From the NCBI GenBank assembly GCA_036897095.1, contig JAYMSP010000484.1, forward strand, positions 1-49,780: a stretch of DNA of 49,780 nt, read 5' to 3'. The DNA comes from Plantago elongata. Lineage: Eukaryota > Streptophyta > Magnoliopsida > Lamiales > Plantaginaceae. Numbering within the stretch: the first letter of the stretch is position 1; every line of letters starts with the position of its first letter. Made by a program: the position numbers and the translations under genes. The notes under the pieces are model-generated. The model did not search any database. It was not told where the DNA came from and was given only the letters and a program-made list of their open reading frames with translations. Positions 23,696-36,290 of the stretch are shown one piece after another.

Positions 23696-26600
23696 TCAGT
23701 CAGATATCCTAATCTCTACTCCGAGTAGCACCTTCACTTGCTCATATGTCACAAACGCAATGGCTATTGAGGGCACAACCTGAACCAAAAGAATGATGTT
23801 CATTAGCTATACTCTCATCTTACAAATGAAATCAGAATAATCCAATTCTGAAAGATAAAAGGATTTTGGTATAACCCAGCACCAGTGCATATAATAACAA
23901 AAGAGTAAAGTTAATGCAGCATGGATTATGAACTGACCTTCACGGAATTGGGCACCAAACCCTTGTATAATGCTCTGAAGCCTTCATGTTTCACTGTCTT
24001 CCGGAAAGCATCAACCATGCCAGTATATTCAAGAGCTTTGGCTCTACCACCCTCACCAGCGACAACTGATGCAGCATGATTCCACCCCACCATCTGCATT
24101 CTTCTACGAATGACATCGAGGGGGTATGCAACAGTCTGTCCGACGGTACCTGCAGCAGCTCCACAAGCAAGCCTTGTAACAACACCCAATTCATTGTCCT
24201 CGACAAGATTGAAGGCTTTGGATTTAATCAGCCAATCTTTAAGCGACTCATACACGGCAAAATTGAGACCCACGTAAGGAACCTGCAGGAGAAATAAAAC
24301 GAGTTCAAGCGAGAAGAGACAGGCTTCACTCTGATACCACGATGAAAATATCATCTGAAAAGGCAGCACATGTAATTCTTTCTAGATGAAACATAGAGTG
24401 ACCTCCGGCCTGTTAAGTTTCAGTACCACTTGTGGACAACATTGTTCAAAACTATATAACATAGACATAGTTGCTGCATATATAGTTGCTTCATATATAG
24501 TTGCTGCACCTCATGACAAGCATGTTCGCAGTAACTTTATGACAAATGGAAAAGCAAACCAGATAAATTTTATGCCATTACGGCTAGTCTTATTTCTATG
24601 TTGGCTATAGGAAATTAAGGTTTGGTGAAAATTTTATTGGTATTTCAATTTTACATATCATTAGTATTCTTGTCCAAAACGTAAGGAACTTACGACACCA
24701 ATGACAGATGGAAGCCATCCCTTGTACAGAGCACGGAAGCCTTCCTCACGAAGCACCGTTGACAAAGCATGAAACATCCCTCTGTATTGAAAGGGGGACT
24801 TCTCTGTCTGCATTATCGAGCAGAAATGTAACTATTATGAGTTTTTTAGGTTGGAAAAAACACTACTAGAGTCACAATGCTCAAAAGACACAATAATACC
24901 TGAACAGTGATTCTTCCTCGAACCATATCCATTGGGTATGTAGCAGACATGGCAATAATTCCAGCAGTAGCTCCCGCCCCAAGACGTAGCAAAGGGGTTA
25001 GTTGAGCATCCTCTACAGAAACCATAATTGGGTTAGAAATATAACATTTACAATACAGACCTCAAGTCACTAATGAAGGAGTCAACAAAGAGGATGATTC
25101 CTTTAATCAGAACAGCTATCAGGAAAACAGATTAAACCAATCCACACAGGCATCATGACTCATGAGCATATCCATATCACATATACGTGGCCTACAAAAA
25201 ATATTTTCAATTCTTTATTGAGCCAAAAGCTTCTGCACTCTAATCTATCGGCGACTTCAATGTCTTATGCATTTAAGAATGCTCCTAGACTATGTTGACA
25301 CTTGACAACTTAGCATCAAGACCAATCGAAGCAACACATCTAATAGCCAAAGCTATTGCCAGTGAACAACATAATTATAGTAAAGGAAAAAATTTTGCAA
25401 CTGTTAAGTCAAAACTTATAAGGCCCAAATCTTTAAAGGAGAGAAAGGGATTTGTGTACATTAGCTATATACCAATAGAGACATACCATCGCCAGTTTGC
25501 TGCTGATACATATATAATATGCCCCTGTTAATACAAGGAAAAATAGAATCTCAAATTAGTGAAATGTAATTATTAACAGAATATGAACTTGAGAAAGAAT
25601 ATGGGTACGGTTAAGATCAACCAAACTCATTTAAAATAAAAGAATGGATCCGGTTCCCATAACCTGTTAGGCGTATCTGGAACCACACCCAAACCAAATC
25701 AGTACTCAGTACATCTAAGAATTTGGGAACAGTTTAATTTTATAGAAACGAACTTTGAGTGGACAATCACTCATTTAGCCAGTATCAATCATGATACAGA
25801 ACACAAGTGTTATTTCTCTCACTTGTCTAAAATTAAATTTTCAATTTCTAAGTAGACAGGTTTCACATGCGTTCAATATTTATATGATATGATAATTCGA
25901 TGATGATGAGCAGACTCTGTGTTACCCCACTTAAGAAATGGGTTTAAGTAGTTGCGTTCTCATTTATTTTGCAAACTAATGCCATTTCTGCAGTATATTC
26001 ACTATGTCATAACTAAGTACTGCATAACTAAGTGAAGAGGGCTCTCATAAAATGATTGCTTACTGAAGAAAATTTGTATGGCATTCTCATAAACTAACGG
26101 TAGTATCATCACAATCAGTGTACCCTGCCAAACTAACAATTTAAAAGGATGAACCGTAAAAGCTAATTGTATGATCATGAAGATTTTTTTTTAAGGATAG
26201 CGCAGCTAGTACTTCAAGAAAAACAAGAGTACAATCACCAATGTAACAAGTTGGCATGAGAAAAATAAATATCATGGAAACAAATAATGAACATTCAAAT
26301 TGGTAAGTGGTAATTACTTGGATGCTTGCTCGTAGCTGAAGAACTTCACCGCAGAATTTGGAACTATGCGAGCACAATTAGTGCCATTGCCTTTGAATAG
26401 TCCTTTAATGCCCTCAGTTCTCCATATATACTTCAAGCCTTGAATGGTGCCATTGTACTTGATGTTGTGTGGATTTTGAACCTAACATATGACAATTATC
26501 ACAAAGTAGTATATGAGAAAAAAAAAGGAGGCACTATGAAAATAGTTTGACAGGCTCTTAATTGATCACATTCATACGCTAACCAAATACAAAGCATACT

Positions 26601-27416
26601 TTCATTATACAATACATCTTATATATAATTCTTTCCCCTGAATGCTGCATCACCAACCCTAAACTTCGCAGCTTAACTCTTTCAAAATGGTGTTAGATGG
26701 AAATACTGAACATGTAAAAGGAAGACCGTCAAACAAAACTAACCTGAAGCAAGATTTTCAATCGCTCCAATGGAGCAACAGCAGTTCGAGACCTGCAGTG
26801 GAGGCGACCCAATGAAATCATCCATCAACAATCACTATTAACACTTCATTTCAAGAAAATCCTAAATACAATCCAATAATACAACAACCCCTCCTCCGCT
26901 CTTCCGTCACTCGATCCTAAATACAAACTCTTGAAAACACTCCTCACCCAATTTACAGCTTCACGACACATAACAAAACAGAAAGAAACTAACAATGCAT
27001 AATGGTCCACCACACCCCCCTAACTCTTAAACGCACAACGGCTTAAAAAACATAACTTTGATCCAACCATGAATAGTTTAAAAAACGAAACTTTCACTGA
27101 AATGCTCATTCCAGTACATTCCCCCAAACCAGACAAACGATCACAACCAACAACGACACATAAAAGATTGATCATTAACAAAAAAGCATACAAAGATCAA
27201 ATTTTTACACCAAAAAACGATCAAATAGAAAGAAGCAAGAAAGGGTGGGTTGGCTTACAGTCCACCAGCAACACCACCAGCGACGAGTGATTTGCAGATG
27301 CTGTAGACCTGAGACTTGGTAGGCTTAATCTCCTCCTTAGCGAGCTTAGCCTCCTCTGCCAAATTCACAATCTTGGAGACGGCAGATTCGGTCCGCTTAA
27401 CATCCTCCGACGCCAT
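23696..27416 (-). CDS. ADNT1: Mitochondrial adenine nucleotide transporter ADNT1
   Basis: Eight minus-strand exons: 27416-27259, 26792-26744, 26481-26318, 25524-25487, 25012-24900, 24807-24694, 24282-23938 and 23779-23696. All borders are GT-AG and frames join to 354 aa. The protein is a mitochondrial carrier with three tandem two-helix modules, each with a Px[DE]xx[KR] signature: PLERLK, PMDMVR and PLDVIR. Other marks are GTNCARIVPNSAVKFFSYEQ, ALYKGWLPSVIGV and GLVPNSVK. The N-terminus MASEDVKRTESAVSKIVNLA and C-terminus GVEIRISD agree with my recollection of Arabidopsis ADNT1 (At4g01100). ADNT1 exchanges AMP for ATP/ADP across the inner mitochondrial membrane, supplying adenylates in growing tissue. 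Exon 4 is only 38 nt. No break is seen. Confidence 0.95.
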
Positions 27417-29300
27417 TCGATCGATCGGTTGCAAAATCCTAATTCAATCGGCGGCGGAGGGTTTTGATACTGGTTGAAAGTAGTACCCTAATTGAGCGAC
27501 GGCGTTTTAAGTGAGTGAAGAGCTGTGAATCTATAATGGACTGGTGATGATTATACGTATTATTATTGTAATAATAATTTCAAAAAAATAGTATATAAAG
27601 TAAAGAAAGATAGAAAAAGAAAAGATACCTACCTGATTTTATAACTATATAGTGTTGCTCTTTGGGTAGGAGTGTATTTTGGGTAGGAGTGTATGGAAAT
27701 AGAAGACTCCACTCGGAACTGTATGATTGGCTGTTTATTATTGGTCACATAATTCGCCTAATTTTGTTTCTCAACTAAATTCTATCCACTCCATACTATT
27801 AAATGGACCTTTCTAATTTTTCAACTATTCAATGGAGGATCATAAACTTTGAAAGTAATTCTCATACAAGACTTCTAAACAAGAACAACAAATACGTACT
27901 AACAATACATGGTGATTTAAGCTATGTTATCTTTAATTCAAAATTACTTCAGTCCTATTTAGTTCAGTTCAACGTAGTTTTAATTTATATATTATTTCTG
28001 TTGAATTCAGTTTAGTTAGTTTTACAACGAATCGCAACTAAGTTGGTAAGACGCTTCACTTCTAACTAATAAATCGGAGTTTCGAATCATACTTTAGACA
28101 TTAAAAAAATAAAAAAAACCATCATGAACCACTAATATTTAATTGAGTAGTAACCTGACCAAATGAATTTGTATGATTCGTCAATTCTCTTCACATTTGA
28201 AGCATTCGTGCATTTTCCATCTACGTGACAAAGACGAACAACAAATACGTACTAACAATGATTGCAACTGGACTCTGGACCAAACCAAGCAAGACAGGGG
28301 AAAGATTATTAGTTGTAGTTGTCTCTTTCTTTTTTTCCTTTTACTTTTGTAAATACCCTTCTAATTTTCAGTATCTACCTAAATCACCTTATCTATACTG
28401 AATACCTATACGGCTATACAATTGTTTTTGACTGCTCTTTCAATAAGAGACACATGATTTTTCTTAAAAAAGGACAAGTAAATATAATGCCCAAATAAAA
28501 CCTTTAAAACGATATATTATGTGTTCAAAATAAACTTTAGATCGGTAAAAATAAAGTTATTAAATTTCATTTAGAATGTAAAGGGATTCACCCCACGTTA
28601 CTTGCAATACTTGATTTTCGACTTTTATGGTGATGTTATAAAAAATGTCTCTCATCTCATGTGTATATAGGATTCGCCCTTATCTTCTTTCTCATGTCTT
28701 CCATGTCCTTGCGTAATAATAATCCAGGCACAAGTCCGCGGTTTGCTTCAAATTATAGAACCATAATTTGGGCAATGTAAGTTGGAATGAAATAAGGAAA
28801 TTTATTACAAAATGACATGAACTATTCTAGTTCACGCGTTTACTTTGATAACGTAGGAGTACAAGACTAATGATACTACTACTACTTGTTGAGTCTGAAA
28901 ATGAATGATCACAAAAAGCCTTGGAAGCAACTGACATTAGCACAAGTAACTAAACATATAGGAGTCTGACAAAAGAACTGATGAAGGTACGGGGTTTTAT
29001 GCTAATATCAACAAAGTCTCCACCTTGACTTTTGGTATATTTAATTATTCAACAACTACTTTGCTTCCCATTGATTTTTCTCCAGCTTGCATATTCAACA
29101 TTTCAACTACATCAGCAAGAAGAAGTAGTCAAATTCTTTAGTACAATGTGGAGTACCTCTTCGAGTTCTCCATACCCTTTTGCAAAGATTACTTCTTTCA
29201 GATTCTGACCATAAATTTCTGCACAAGAACTTGCTTCCAGAGGTTACTGCAAATTTCTCTGCTCAATCATCACCCTGCTTCTGTACTGAGAGTCTGAGAG
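27417..29300. other. Divergent intergenic region, ADNT1 and DUF3133 genes
   Basis: Upstream of both genes. It includes a SINE-like relic at 28027-28120 and a probable untranslated first exon of the DUF3133 gene ending at a GTAAGT donor near 29301. Short ORFs here have no recognisable content. Confidence 0.45.
28027..28120 (+). mobile_element. Possible tRNA-derived SINE relic
   Basis: The string AGTTGGTAAGACGCTTCA resembles a pol III A box and GGAGTTTCGAATC a B box about 30 bp later, followed by an A-rich tail (AAAAAAATAAAAAAAACC). This order matches the head and tail of a short plant SINE. Too decayed to be a working tRNA, and no target duplication was found. Confidence 0.35.
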
Positions 29301-29771
29301 GTAAGTCTTTCTATTGTGCTTCCTAAATGGCTTGTCCATCTTTCTCTATCATTCTATGAACAATTTCTGCTCATCATCATTTTAATGTTTCCAGAAGCAC
29401 TAGCCAATATCTGTAGAACTAACTAATTATTAGTACTCGTACAAGTAGAATGTTGAATTGCTTCATTGTCAATTGCATATCTTGGTTCTGTTATGTTCAT
29501 AGGTTGCCATTTTTTCTGGATGACCTGATGAATGTTGAATTTGAATAATATTGATCTGTTAGTTGTTTCTTGTTTTGTATCGGTTGAATATGAATCAGAA
29601 ATGAGCAAAAGTGTTGACTTTGACTAACTGTTGGAATGTCTGTACTTGTGTTCATAGAACTTCATAAGCTCATAGTTTTCCATTCTGTATTGAACTATTG
29701 ATGAATGTTGGATTTTAATGATATCGATATTTCATTTCTTTCTTGTTCTTTGATGGTTTGAATATATATCA
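29100..29771 (+). promoter_or_regulatory. Leader and 5' UTR intron of the DUF3133 gene (inferred)
   Basis: A pyrimidine-rich stretch ends at AGAG/GTAAGT near 29301. The next good acceptor is TATATCAG at 29771, seven bases before the ATG. This suggests an untranslated exon and a 470-bp leader intron. The intron contains the duplicated segment listed separately. Confidence 0.45.
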
Positions 29772-29803
29772 GAAACTAATGAAGAAAGGTGCTGACTTTG
29801 AGT
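29527..29803 (+). repeat. Direct duplication (two copies of about 100 bp) spanning acceptor and start codon
   Basis: Copy 1 is about 29527-29625 and copy 2 about 29700-29803; both begin GATGAATGTTG. Both carry an ATCAG acceptor-like site followed by an ATG and GTTGACTTTGA or GCTGACTTTGA. Copy 2 is the start of the DUF3133 ORF (MKKGADFE). Copy 1 would encode only MSKSVDFD before a stop (29601-29627). Confidence 0.75.
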
Positions 29804-32389
29804 CCTACTCAGCTAAGTCAGATGATGAGCACCTTGCACTTAGACATGAAAAACATCATTCATATGGGAAAAGAATGGTGGATATGAAAGATGGCTTTGA
29901 GAGTGATGCAAGGTCGAGGGTCAGTTCATCTAATCGAGTGGAGAGGAGAAAGGTATATGCTGGTCGAAATGAGATCTATATGTCTAATGCGGATAATTGG
30001 GATGTGGAGGTTGATTCATTCCAAGAGAAGATATCACATGGACTTGCACGAGTGAAGATTGCTCGAGATTTTGATGATTCACCGCTATACAGTGAGGATG
30101 AATTCTCCCGGGGGCTAGAGAGTTTAGGCGAAGGAAGAAGTATGTATCAAAGAGTGGATCATGAAGTTCTTAGGTACAAGAGGGAAATGCATGGGTATAT
30201 TGATGGACCTAGCAATGCTGGTGATGATGATCGAGCACAGCTTTTGAGACAAATTGATGAGCTGAAAGATCAGCTGAGTCGATCTGGTGGTTTTATTGAA
30301 AAGGATAAGGAAAAGGTTGCCCTTGATAGGAGGATGGCTTATCAGGATCCTCGCCGCTCTCAGAATTGGCATCCTGATTCACATTCAGGAATGAAAAGGG
30401 CGCCAATGCAATATGCCAACAAAGAGTCGCAATTTATTAGACCGTCTTATCAGAATCAATATGCTGAACCGCCCTACATGAGGCGAAGGGAAGAAACGAG
30501 TGCCAATGGCTTCTATCCTTCACGCTGTTCCCCGGGCCACATCCAAGGATACGATGTGTTAAGGGGAGCACCATACCAGAGTTCACCTATTTACCAGCAA
30601 TCATCATCTCATGCTTATATTCCTGCAGGATATGTGGATGATGATATGGTTTATAGAAATAGCATGGAGCCGTACCCTCATCCTATTAGCGGTAACAGCA
30701 ATAGACAAGTTTCGGTTACTTCCTATAGTGACAAGTACTATGATATCGAAGATGATAAAATGTTAGCATGTTCATTTGGTTCACAAGATCATAATCGCAG
30801 GCTTCCCAGTCCGCCTTCTTTAAGGCCATCTGATACTCCATCAAACAGGCGGCCAAGTGATGTGAAGTCTGAAACTTGTCAGCAACAAAGAGAGCAGTTA
30901 CCCACTAGTGGACAACTGCGCAAATCTATTGCTGGTGGTGCACCAATCGTGGCATGCCACAACTGTTTTGAGTTGCTTCTATTGCCTAAGAATATCAAGC
31001 GAAAGAAAGTGAGATGTGGTGCATGTTCTACCATAATTACTTTTGCAGTCTCCGAGAAGAACTCAGTTGTGTCTGCAAACCTAGTAGGGGCTAACGATGA
31101 ACGCCCTATGCCTTCTACAGAAGGAAATGGGCTTCTGAAGCAAGGAAGGATAGACTTTGCATCAGATGATTACGACAATTCTGGTATTGACTTTCAGTCT
31201 ATGGAGGGAGAACTAGGTGATAACAAGTCCCCTGAGATGAAAACCCGTAATTCTGCATCCAAGTATAGTGCTGAAATGGATGCCATGGAAAATTTGATAG
31301 CTTCTATACCTGATCCCTTCACTGACATGGAAAAGGACAAAGCGCCACCGCCTCTTGGCTCAACCCTTCAAGACTACTTTGAGTATTCAAACAAGTATCA
31401 TAGGGCGAGTCGTCCTGAAGATGGAAATGGGAGTGGACTCTCGAATCATAGCAAAGAGTCATCCAACAAGGCTATTTCTAGGCACAAAGAAACAGCAGCA
31501 ACAGAAATAGAATTTTCATCAAATGAGTACTCTAATACGAGAAGTTCATTTGGTTCAAGCATGAACGGGGATTGTCAAATGGATAGTAGTAGAGCACCTG
31601 GTTCATACTTGGCTGGCGTTGATGAAAAGAGTCCTTTGGGTTCAGATAGATACAGCGATGAGGGGGACAGGGCGACTGTGACTGTTAACGGTCATTTGAT
31701 AGCAAATGAGCTGATTAAGAACGCTGAAAAATTAGCTGGACGTATCCGCCCAGGGAATTACTGGTATGTATTTGTATCATATCACACTTGTCCGTAAATA
31801 CAGGGCGATTTTGTGGTACCGTCTTGTTTTTTGTCATGTGTTGATGATCAGTACTTTTGTATGTTAAATTTCTTGACTAGGTATGATTACCGAGCTGGAT
31901 TTTGGGGTGTTATGGGAGGTCCTTGTCTTGGCATAATTCCTGTAAGGCAGACAGTTTTCATAATACATCTCAGTTTTGGTTATTATTCCTATCTTTAACG
32001 AACGGTGGTTTAATTTCCTTCCAGCCGATGATAGAAGAGTTCAACTATCATATGCCAGAGCATTGTGCAGGCGGAAACACCCGCGTGTATGTAAATGGCA
32101 GAGAACTCAATCAGAAAGATCTGAACCTGTTGTGCAGCAGAGGGCTTCCGGTCGATAGAGACCGATCATACATATTAGAGATATCTGGGAAAGTCTTGGA
32201 TGATGTCACAGGTGTGGAGCTGCAAAACCTTGGGAAACTTGCTCCTAGGTTAGTCTATTTCTCACTTGCAACAACTTATATCTTACTGTTCAACAGCATG
32301 TGTTCAGTCTTATTAACTCAAGATATTGCAGTGTTGAGAAGGCAAAACGTGGATTCGGGATGAGACCTCCAAGACCAAAAGCAGTTTAG
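29779..32389 (+). CDS. DUF3133 zinc-ribbon protein (EDR4-related family)
   Basis: Four coding exons, 29779-31763, 31881-31941, 32025-32248 and 32332-32389, give 775 aa in frame. The N-terminal half is charged and disordered, with a short coiled-coil-like stretch (AQLLRQIDELKDQLSRSGGF). A zinc ribbon near residue 393 has CHNC and CGAC pairs (C393/C396, C413/C416) around ELLLLPKNIKRKKV, the plant-specific DUF3133 (zinc_ribbon_12) motif. The C-terminal 135 residues form a second conserved block: NAEKLAGRIRPGNYWYDYRA, GFWGVMGGPCLGIIPPMIEE, GNTRVYVNGREL, RSYILEISGKVLDD and the end KRGFGMRPPRP. EDR4, a relative, acts in defence and trafficking, but this gene's role is not established. It resembles At4g01090, next to ADNT1 in Arabidopsis. 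The start is the first ATG after a strong acceptor. Confidence 0.85.
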
Positions 32390-33261
32390 CATAAAAATCA
32401 TATGAAGGTGACATAGCTACCCTCCACGATTTCAGTTTGTTATGATTAGTTGATTGATTTATATGAGACGACGTGCTCTGTCAGAGGGTCTTGGTTAGAC
32501 CCTAACGTCTAATAACCGGTGTGAGCGTGAAATGCATATCGCATTACCTCATGGTGCCTCATGTAGACGGGTGTGGACATCATACAAGGTTGGCACGAAA
32601 CCAGAAAGATGCAAGATCAGTTTGATGTCTTCTTTTACTTAGGTTGGGTGTATAGTCCAGAAATGAAGCAGAAGAACTGATCGATACTGCAAGAACAAAC
32701 ATGACCAATCTAGTTGGTGAATTTTTTTTTAATATACTTTTTAGGATATAGTTGTGATTTTGAAGTTTCTCTTATTATAGAGAGGCTGTAAATTCTGATA
32801 GAATGAGAGTTCAAGGTTTGCAAGTTTTTCATTTAGTGTAGCGTTGTAAAGTAAACTATGTATTGGATATATGATTGATGAGCCCAATAAGAAATGAAGT
32901 TGCGATAATGGGAATCTCATAAACCCTGAGAAACAATATGATCAACTTCTGAAAATTATTACTATGTAAATAGAGGTTTGAAATTGAAAAACACTTTAAA
33001 TCGTTAAGTGTAAATCCAAGAAGTTACACGAAATTACAGCATGTCAATGAAACCAATTACCAAGCGAGTAAAGTATGGAAACATGAACAGAATGACAAAG
33101 TGCCAATTCACTGATATAATTCTTCGGTACGTCTTATAACCCATGCTTATTGAACAAAACAATGCAGTGTTTTCTGCATCAGCATCATGTAGCAAACATC
33201 AAATGTATTCATTAACGGACCCGGATGAGGTTCTATCACAGATTCAGATGAGAGATGCATT
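32390..33261. other. 3' UTRs between DUF3133 and the small membrane protein gene
   Basis: Convergent 3' ends. The right part (about 33000-33261) probably belongs to the minus-strand gene. No ORF or repeat of note. Confidence 0.45.
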
Positions 33262-34338
33262 TCAACCTAACTTGGCTACAGGTGCTGAATCCTGCTTCTT
33301 TTGATCTGTTTTTTTCAACCAATCCTGCATGATTAGGTAAATAAGCTGGTATAAGGCGGGAAGAAAACACAGGTAGAATATCGTCATTGCCAGAAATCAA
33401 CAGTAACAATCGTCTTAATGAGCTGATTCGGTTTAACTACAAGCAGATAATGGTATCATTAAAGACACTCCAAGTTCTAGTAAACCCAATTACCCAGTGA
33501 AGACATACTTAGTATAGTAGGATCCAGATTTGGAAAAAAAAAAAGAAAGAAGAACAGAAGCTTCGATAACACAAGACCACCTACCAACAAAGCTTCGATA
33601 ACACAAGACCAAGGACAATTGAAGTAAAAGGTCATCGAGGTTCAGATGAGTTCCCTACTTTCTTTTATCCTCACCAAGTACTCCCCAACAAGCAACAGAC
33701 ACACTTGTTAAACATATCATAACCGTTTGCAATTAGAAGTGTTAGTAAACTTGTTGTCCTCAAGACAACATCAATACTCAAGCTCTTTGAATAACCAAAA
33801 TCAACGGAAACAAATTTCTCAAAAATCATAATATTCCGCAAAAACAAGAACGAATGAAATTGTTAAACGCATAGCATCCATTGACACCTTGAAAAATGTT
33901 GGCATTCAACATTCAAACCACAGTTGAACTATCAGATGCTGGACAAAAGCATCAATATTCCAGCTCTGTGTTTAATAAGATCCACAATCTAAACGAATCA
34001 ATCACCTAATCGTCCCAGCCTTATCAATCGACGGAGCAAAGCATAGAGAAAAACGCGAAAAGCAAACGATTATACCGAATTTCAATTTGAAGACATCACT
34101 GAGCAATCAAATTGAACTAATCTGACAAGCAGTAAGCAGAAGAACTAGAAATTGAAAAGCTGAAACAAAATTCAATTCCCTTAAAATCTAGGGTTCTCTG
34201 ACCTGAAACAAAATTGAGAAAAAAGAAAGAGAAGCTCACGTTTTGAACGAAGAGGAGATCGGCAACAACAACGGCTCCGACGATCCCACCGAGGATCGCA
34301 CCTGGACCGGTCAGCAAACTCCATTTTCTGTAAATCAT
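33262..34338 (-). CDS. 53-aa single-pass membrane protein
   Basis: Two exons, 34338-34240 and 33324-33262, separated by a 915-bp intron, join in phase 0. The protein begins MIYRKWSLLTGPGAILGGIV, continues GAVVVADLLFVQN and ends DWLKKTDQKKQDSAPVAKLG. There is one hydrophobic, glycine-rich helix at about residues 8-31, then a lysine-rich tail. The basic start followed by one helix suggests a small organellar or ER membrane protein, possibly mitochondrial, of the kind found as complex accessory subunits; that is inference. The MxYRKWSLL start seems conserved in plants from memory, but I cannot name the family. The gene is easily missed because both exons are short. Confidence 0.65.
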
Positions 34339-34650
34339 TTTTCTTTCTGTTTCTTTATCTTCTTTTTCTCTATCTGACAAGCTCAAAACTATTTGCAGTT
34401 AATAGCTATTTTTTCTTTCTTCATTTCTTTTCTAATGCATGATGCGACCAGATCAGATGTAATACGTGTTGGGCTCTTTGGCTTTGTGAGAGGGTGTTGG
34501 GCTTCTTTTGCCTACTGGACTAAATCAAACATGTCCATCCGCTAAAGGAGATTATCGGTTCTTATACTAAATTAAATTTAAAATACGTTACAATTTAAGT
34601 AGGGATTAAAATACAAAGGGTTTTTCATTTGTAACCGAACTAGCTATCTT
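34339..34650. other. Upstream region of the small membrane protein gene
   Basis: Holds the leader and presumed promoter of the minus-strand gene, with a pyrimidine-rich run just upstream of its ATG on the plus-strand side. Nothing else is seen. Confidence 0.35.
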
Positions 34651-35588
34651 GCAAGCTTTTGCATCAAGGATGCGGAAAATTGAGATTAATGGAGGTAATG
34701 TCTTCTTTTGGTTTAGGTGGGAGATGTATTTTTGTGACATATGTGTAGGAAATTTATAATAGCATTTTAGATAAATATGTCAAAGTGTAGTTGTAATGAC
34801 ATAAAATCTTGTTAGTTTGAAAGGCATCATAGAGATTTCACATGGAATTAAAAAGGATATGTAACTCTTCCAGAATCCAATTGGAATATGTCACACATTC
34901 CCTTGTATTGTGTCAAATGACTGTGAAACACTACTTCATATCATACAGTTTACAAAATAGTAGCACTAAACTGTGGGCTTGTTGGTGGAGAAAGCCCTAT
35001 GCCCTCTACACCTGGAAGTTTTCTAGCTTTCTTGGCTCCCCTCCTTGACGAAAATTCGCCTGCGACACACTCTGAATCCTGCTAATGCTGCATGCCAAAA
35101 TCCCATTTCTTTATATAGAGGATGCAACCAATGCACATATCTTTTGCATGGAACAACCATCCATGAATGTCCGGTTCTTATGCTCGAATGCTTATGTTTC
35201 AATTAAGGATATTGCAAGCTACTACAATAAGATGTATCCTGAATTTAGTATCAAGAAAGGGTAAGGCCTTCAGCTTGGAAATTATCCCCTAATTTCATGA
35301 TCCATGAATGTTTTCGATTAACCTTAGTTTTCTTCTGCGTCAGGCACTTGGAAGGTCCGGAGAGAGTCACTAAGTGGGGATCTTCTCTGCTCACAGAGAT
35401 GGGGTTTGAGTACAAGTCTGATTGGCAAGTTGTCCTTGACGACTGTGTTAGACTTGCAAGAAAAATTGGAGATGTGAAGCTATAGACCAGACCATCAGTC
35501 AAAGTAGTTACCTAATGTTTGAATAAGTTGCATATTTGCAACCTTTTCTATACCTGAACTTTATTGTATGTCTGTATATTACATGTGC
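34651..35588 (+). pseudogene. Degenerate copy of the adjacent DFR/ANR-like reductase gene
   Basis: 34971-35485 matches the second half of exon 4, intron 4 and exon 5 of the intact gene at 37642-39364 (shared CTGTGGGCTTGTTGGTGGA, GAGGATGCAACCAATGCACA and the last exon through GATGTGAAGCTATAG). Similarity continues about 100 bp into the 3' flank and stops at about 35588. In the exon 4 part the frame is lost: after SFLAFLAPLLDEN it runs into a stop near 35083, where the intact gene continues. A 20-bp match to exon 1 (CAAGCTTTTGCATCAAGGAT) remains near 34652. Exons 2 and 3 and the start of exon 4, including the catalytic YxxxK, are not found. It is a dead tandem duplicate. Confidence 0.85.
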
Positions 35589-36290
35589 TGGTTGTAGATC
35601 CGGGTGGTTGCAGAAACCGCACGATTTCGGTTCCGAAACCGTCGGTTCCATTTGGCCTGGGACCTGGAACAGCAACCGAAATCGGAACCGCACGCTTCGG
35701 TTCCAAAAACCGCAACCGGTGATTCCGGTTTTGGAACCGGAACCGTACAGTTACAAACCGTGCGTTCAAACTGCATGAACCGCACGGTTTGAATTGCTTA
35801 ACCGCTCGTCCAACACAATGCGGTTCCGAATCGTGCGGTTCAAAGGGCCTGAACCGCATGGCTGAACTACAAAATCGCAACTTAGTTTTTTATTTACTAA
35901 TTACTCATATGTATTTTCTAATTTGCAACACTAATTGATTATAGTGTTAGTGTATATAAAAGGGCATTTATGCATGGTGCATATACATCATGTAATAATA
36001 AGTCTATTATATATATATTATAACTATATTTGTAATTATAAATATATATATATATATATGAATTTTTTTTTTACATTGTGAATATGCGAAACCGTCTGGA
36101 AACGAAACCGCACGGTTCTAAGAACCGCATGGAACCGGCGGTTCCATGTTCGGTTCACGGTTCTCTAAAACTAAGAACCGAAACCGGAACCACACAGTGC
36201 GATTCTGGTTCTGGAACCGTAACTGTACGGTTCGGTTCCAGAACCAGAACAACAATTTCGATTCGATTTTAATTTTCAATTTCATCCGAT
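35589..36290. repeat. GGAACCG/CGGTTCC-rich repeat block, candidate transposon
   Basis: Two GC-rich parts (about 35600-35880 and 36085-36250) are packed with variants of CGGTTCC, GGAACCG and AACCGCA, separated by an AT-rich centre containing a TA microsatellite near 36042-36060. Comparing the pseudogene with its intact paralogue shows that 3'-flank similarity ends abruptly at about 35588, exactly where the block starts. Dense subterminal short repeats around a spacer are typical of non-autonomous hAT-like elements, but I found no clear terminal inverted repeats or target duplication. Overlapping ORFs here are by-products of the repeats. Confidence 0.6.

Noticed and set aside
23371..23712. 113-codon ORF on the plus strand
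   Set aside because: Overlaps the 3' UTR and last exon of ADNT1 on the other strand and encodes no known domain.
28027..28093. Possible tRNA gene
   Set aside because: A-box-like and B-box-like words are present but no cloverleaf can be drawn and an A-rich tail follows; a SINE relic fits better.
34842..35048. Separate small gene upstream of the reductase
   Set aside because: Its second half is the pseudogene copy of reductase exon 4 in a shifted frame, so it is not an independent gene.
35536..35880. Several overlapping ORFs of 60-110 codons in the GGAACCG block
   Set aside because: They arise because the repeated words avoid stops in several frames; products are repetitive and unlike known proteins.
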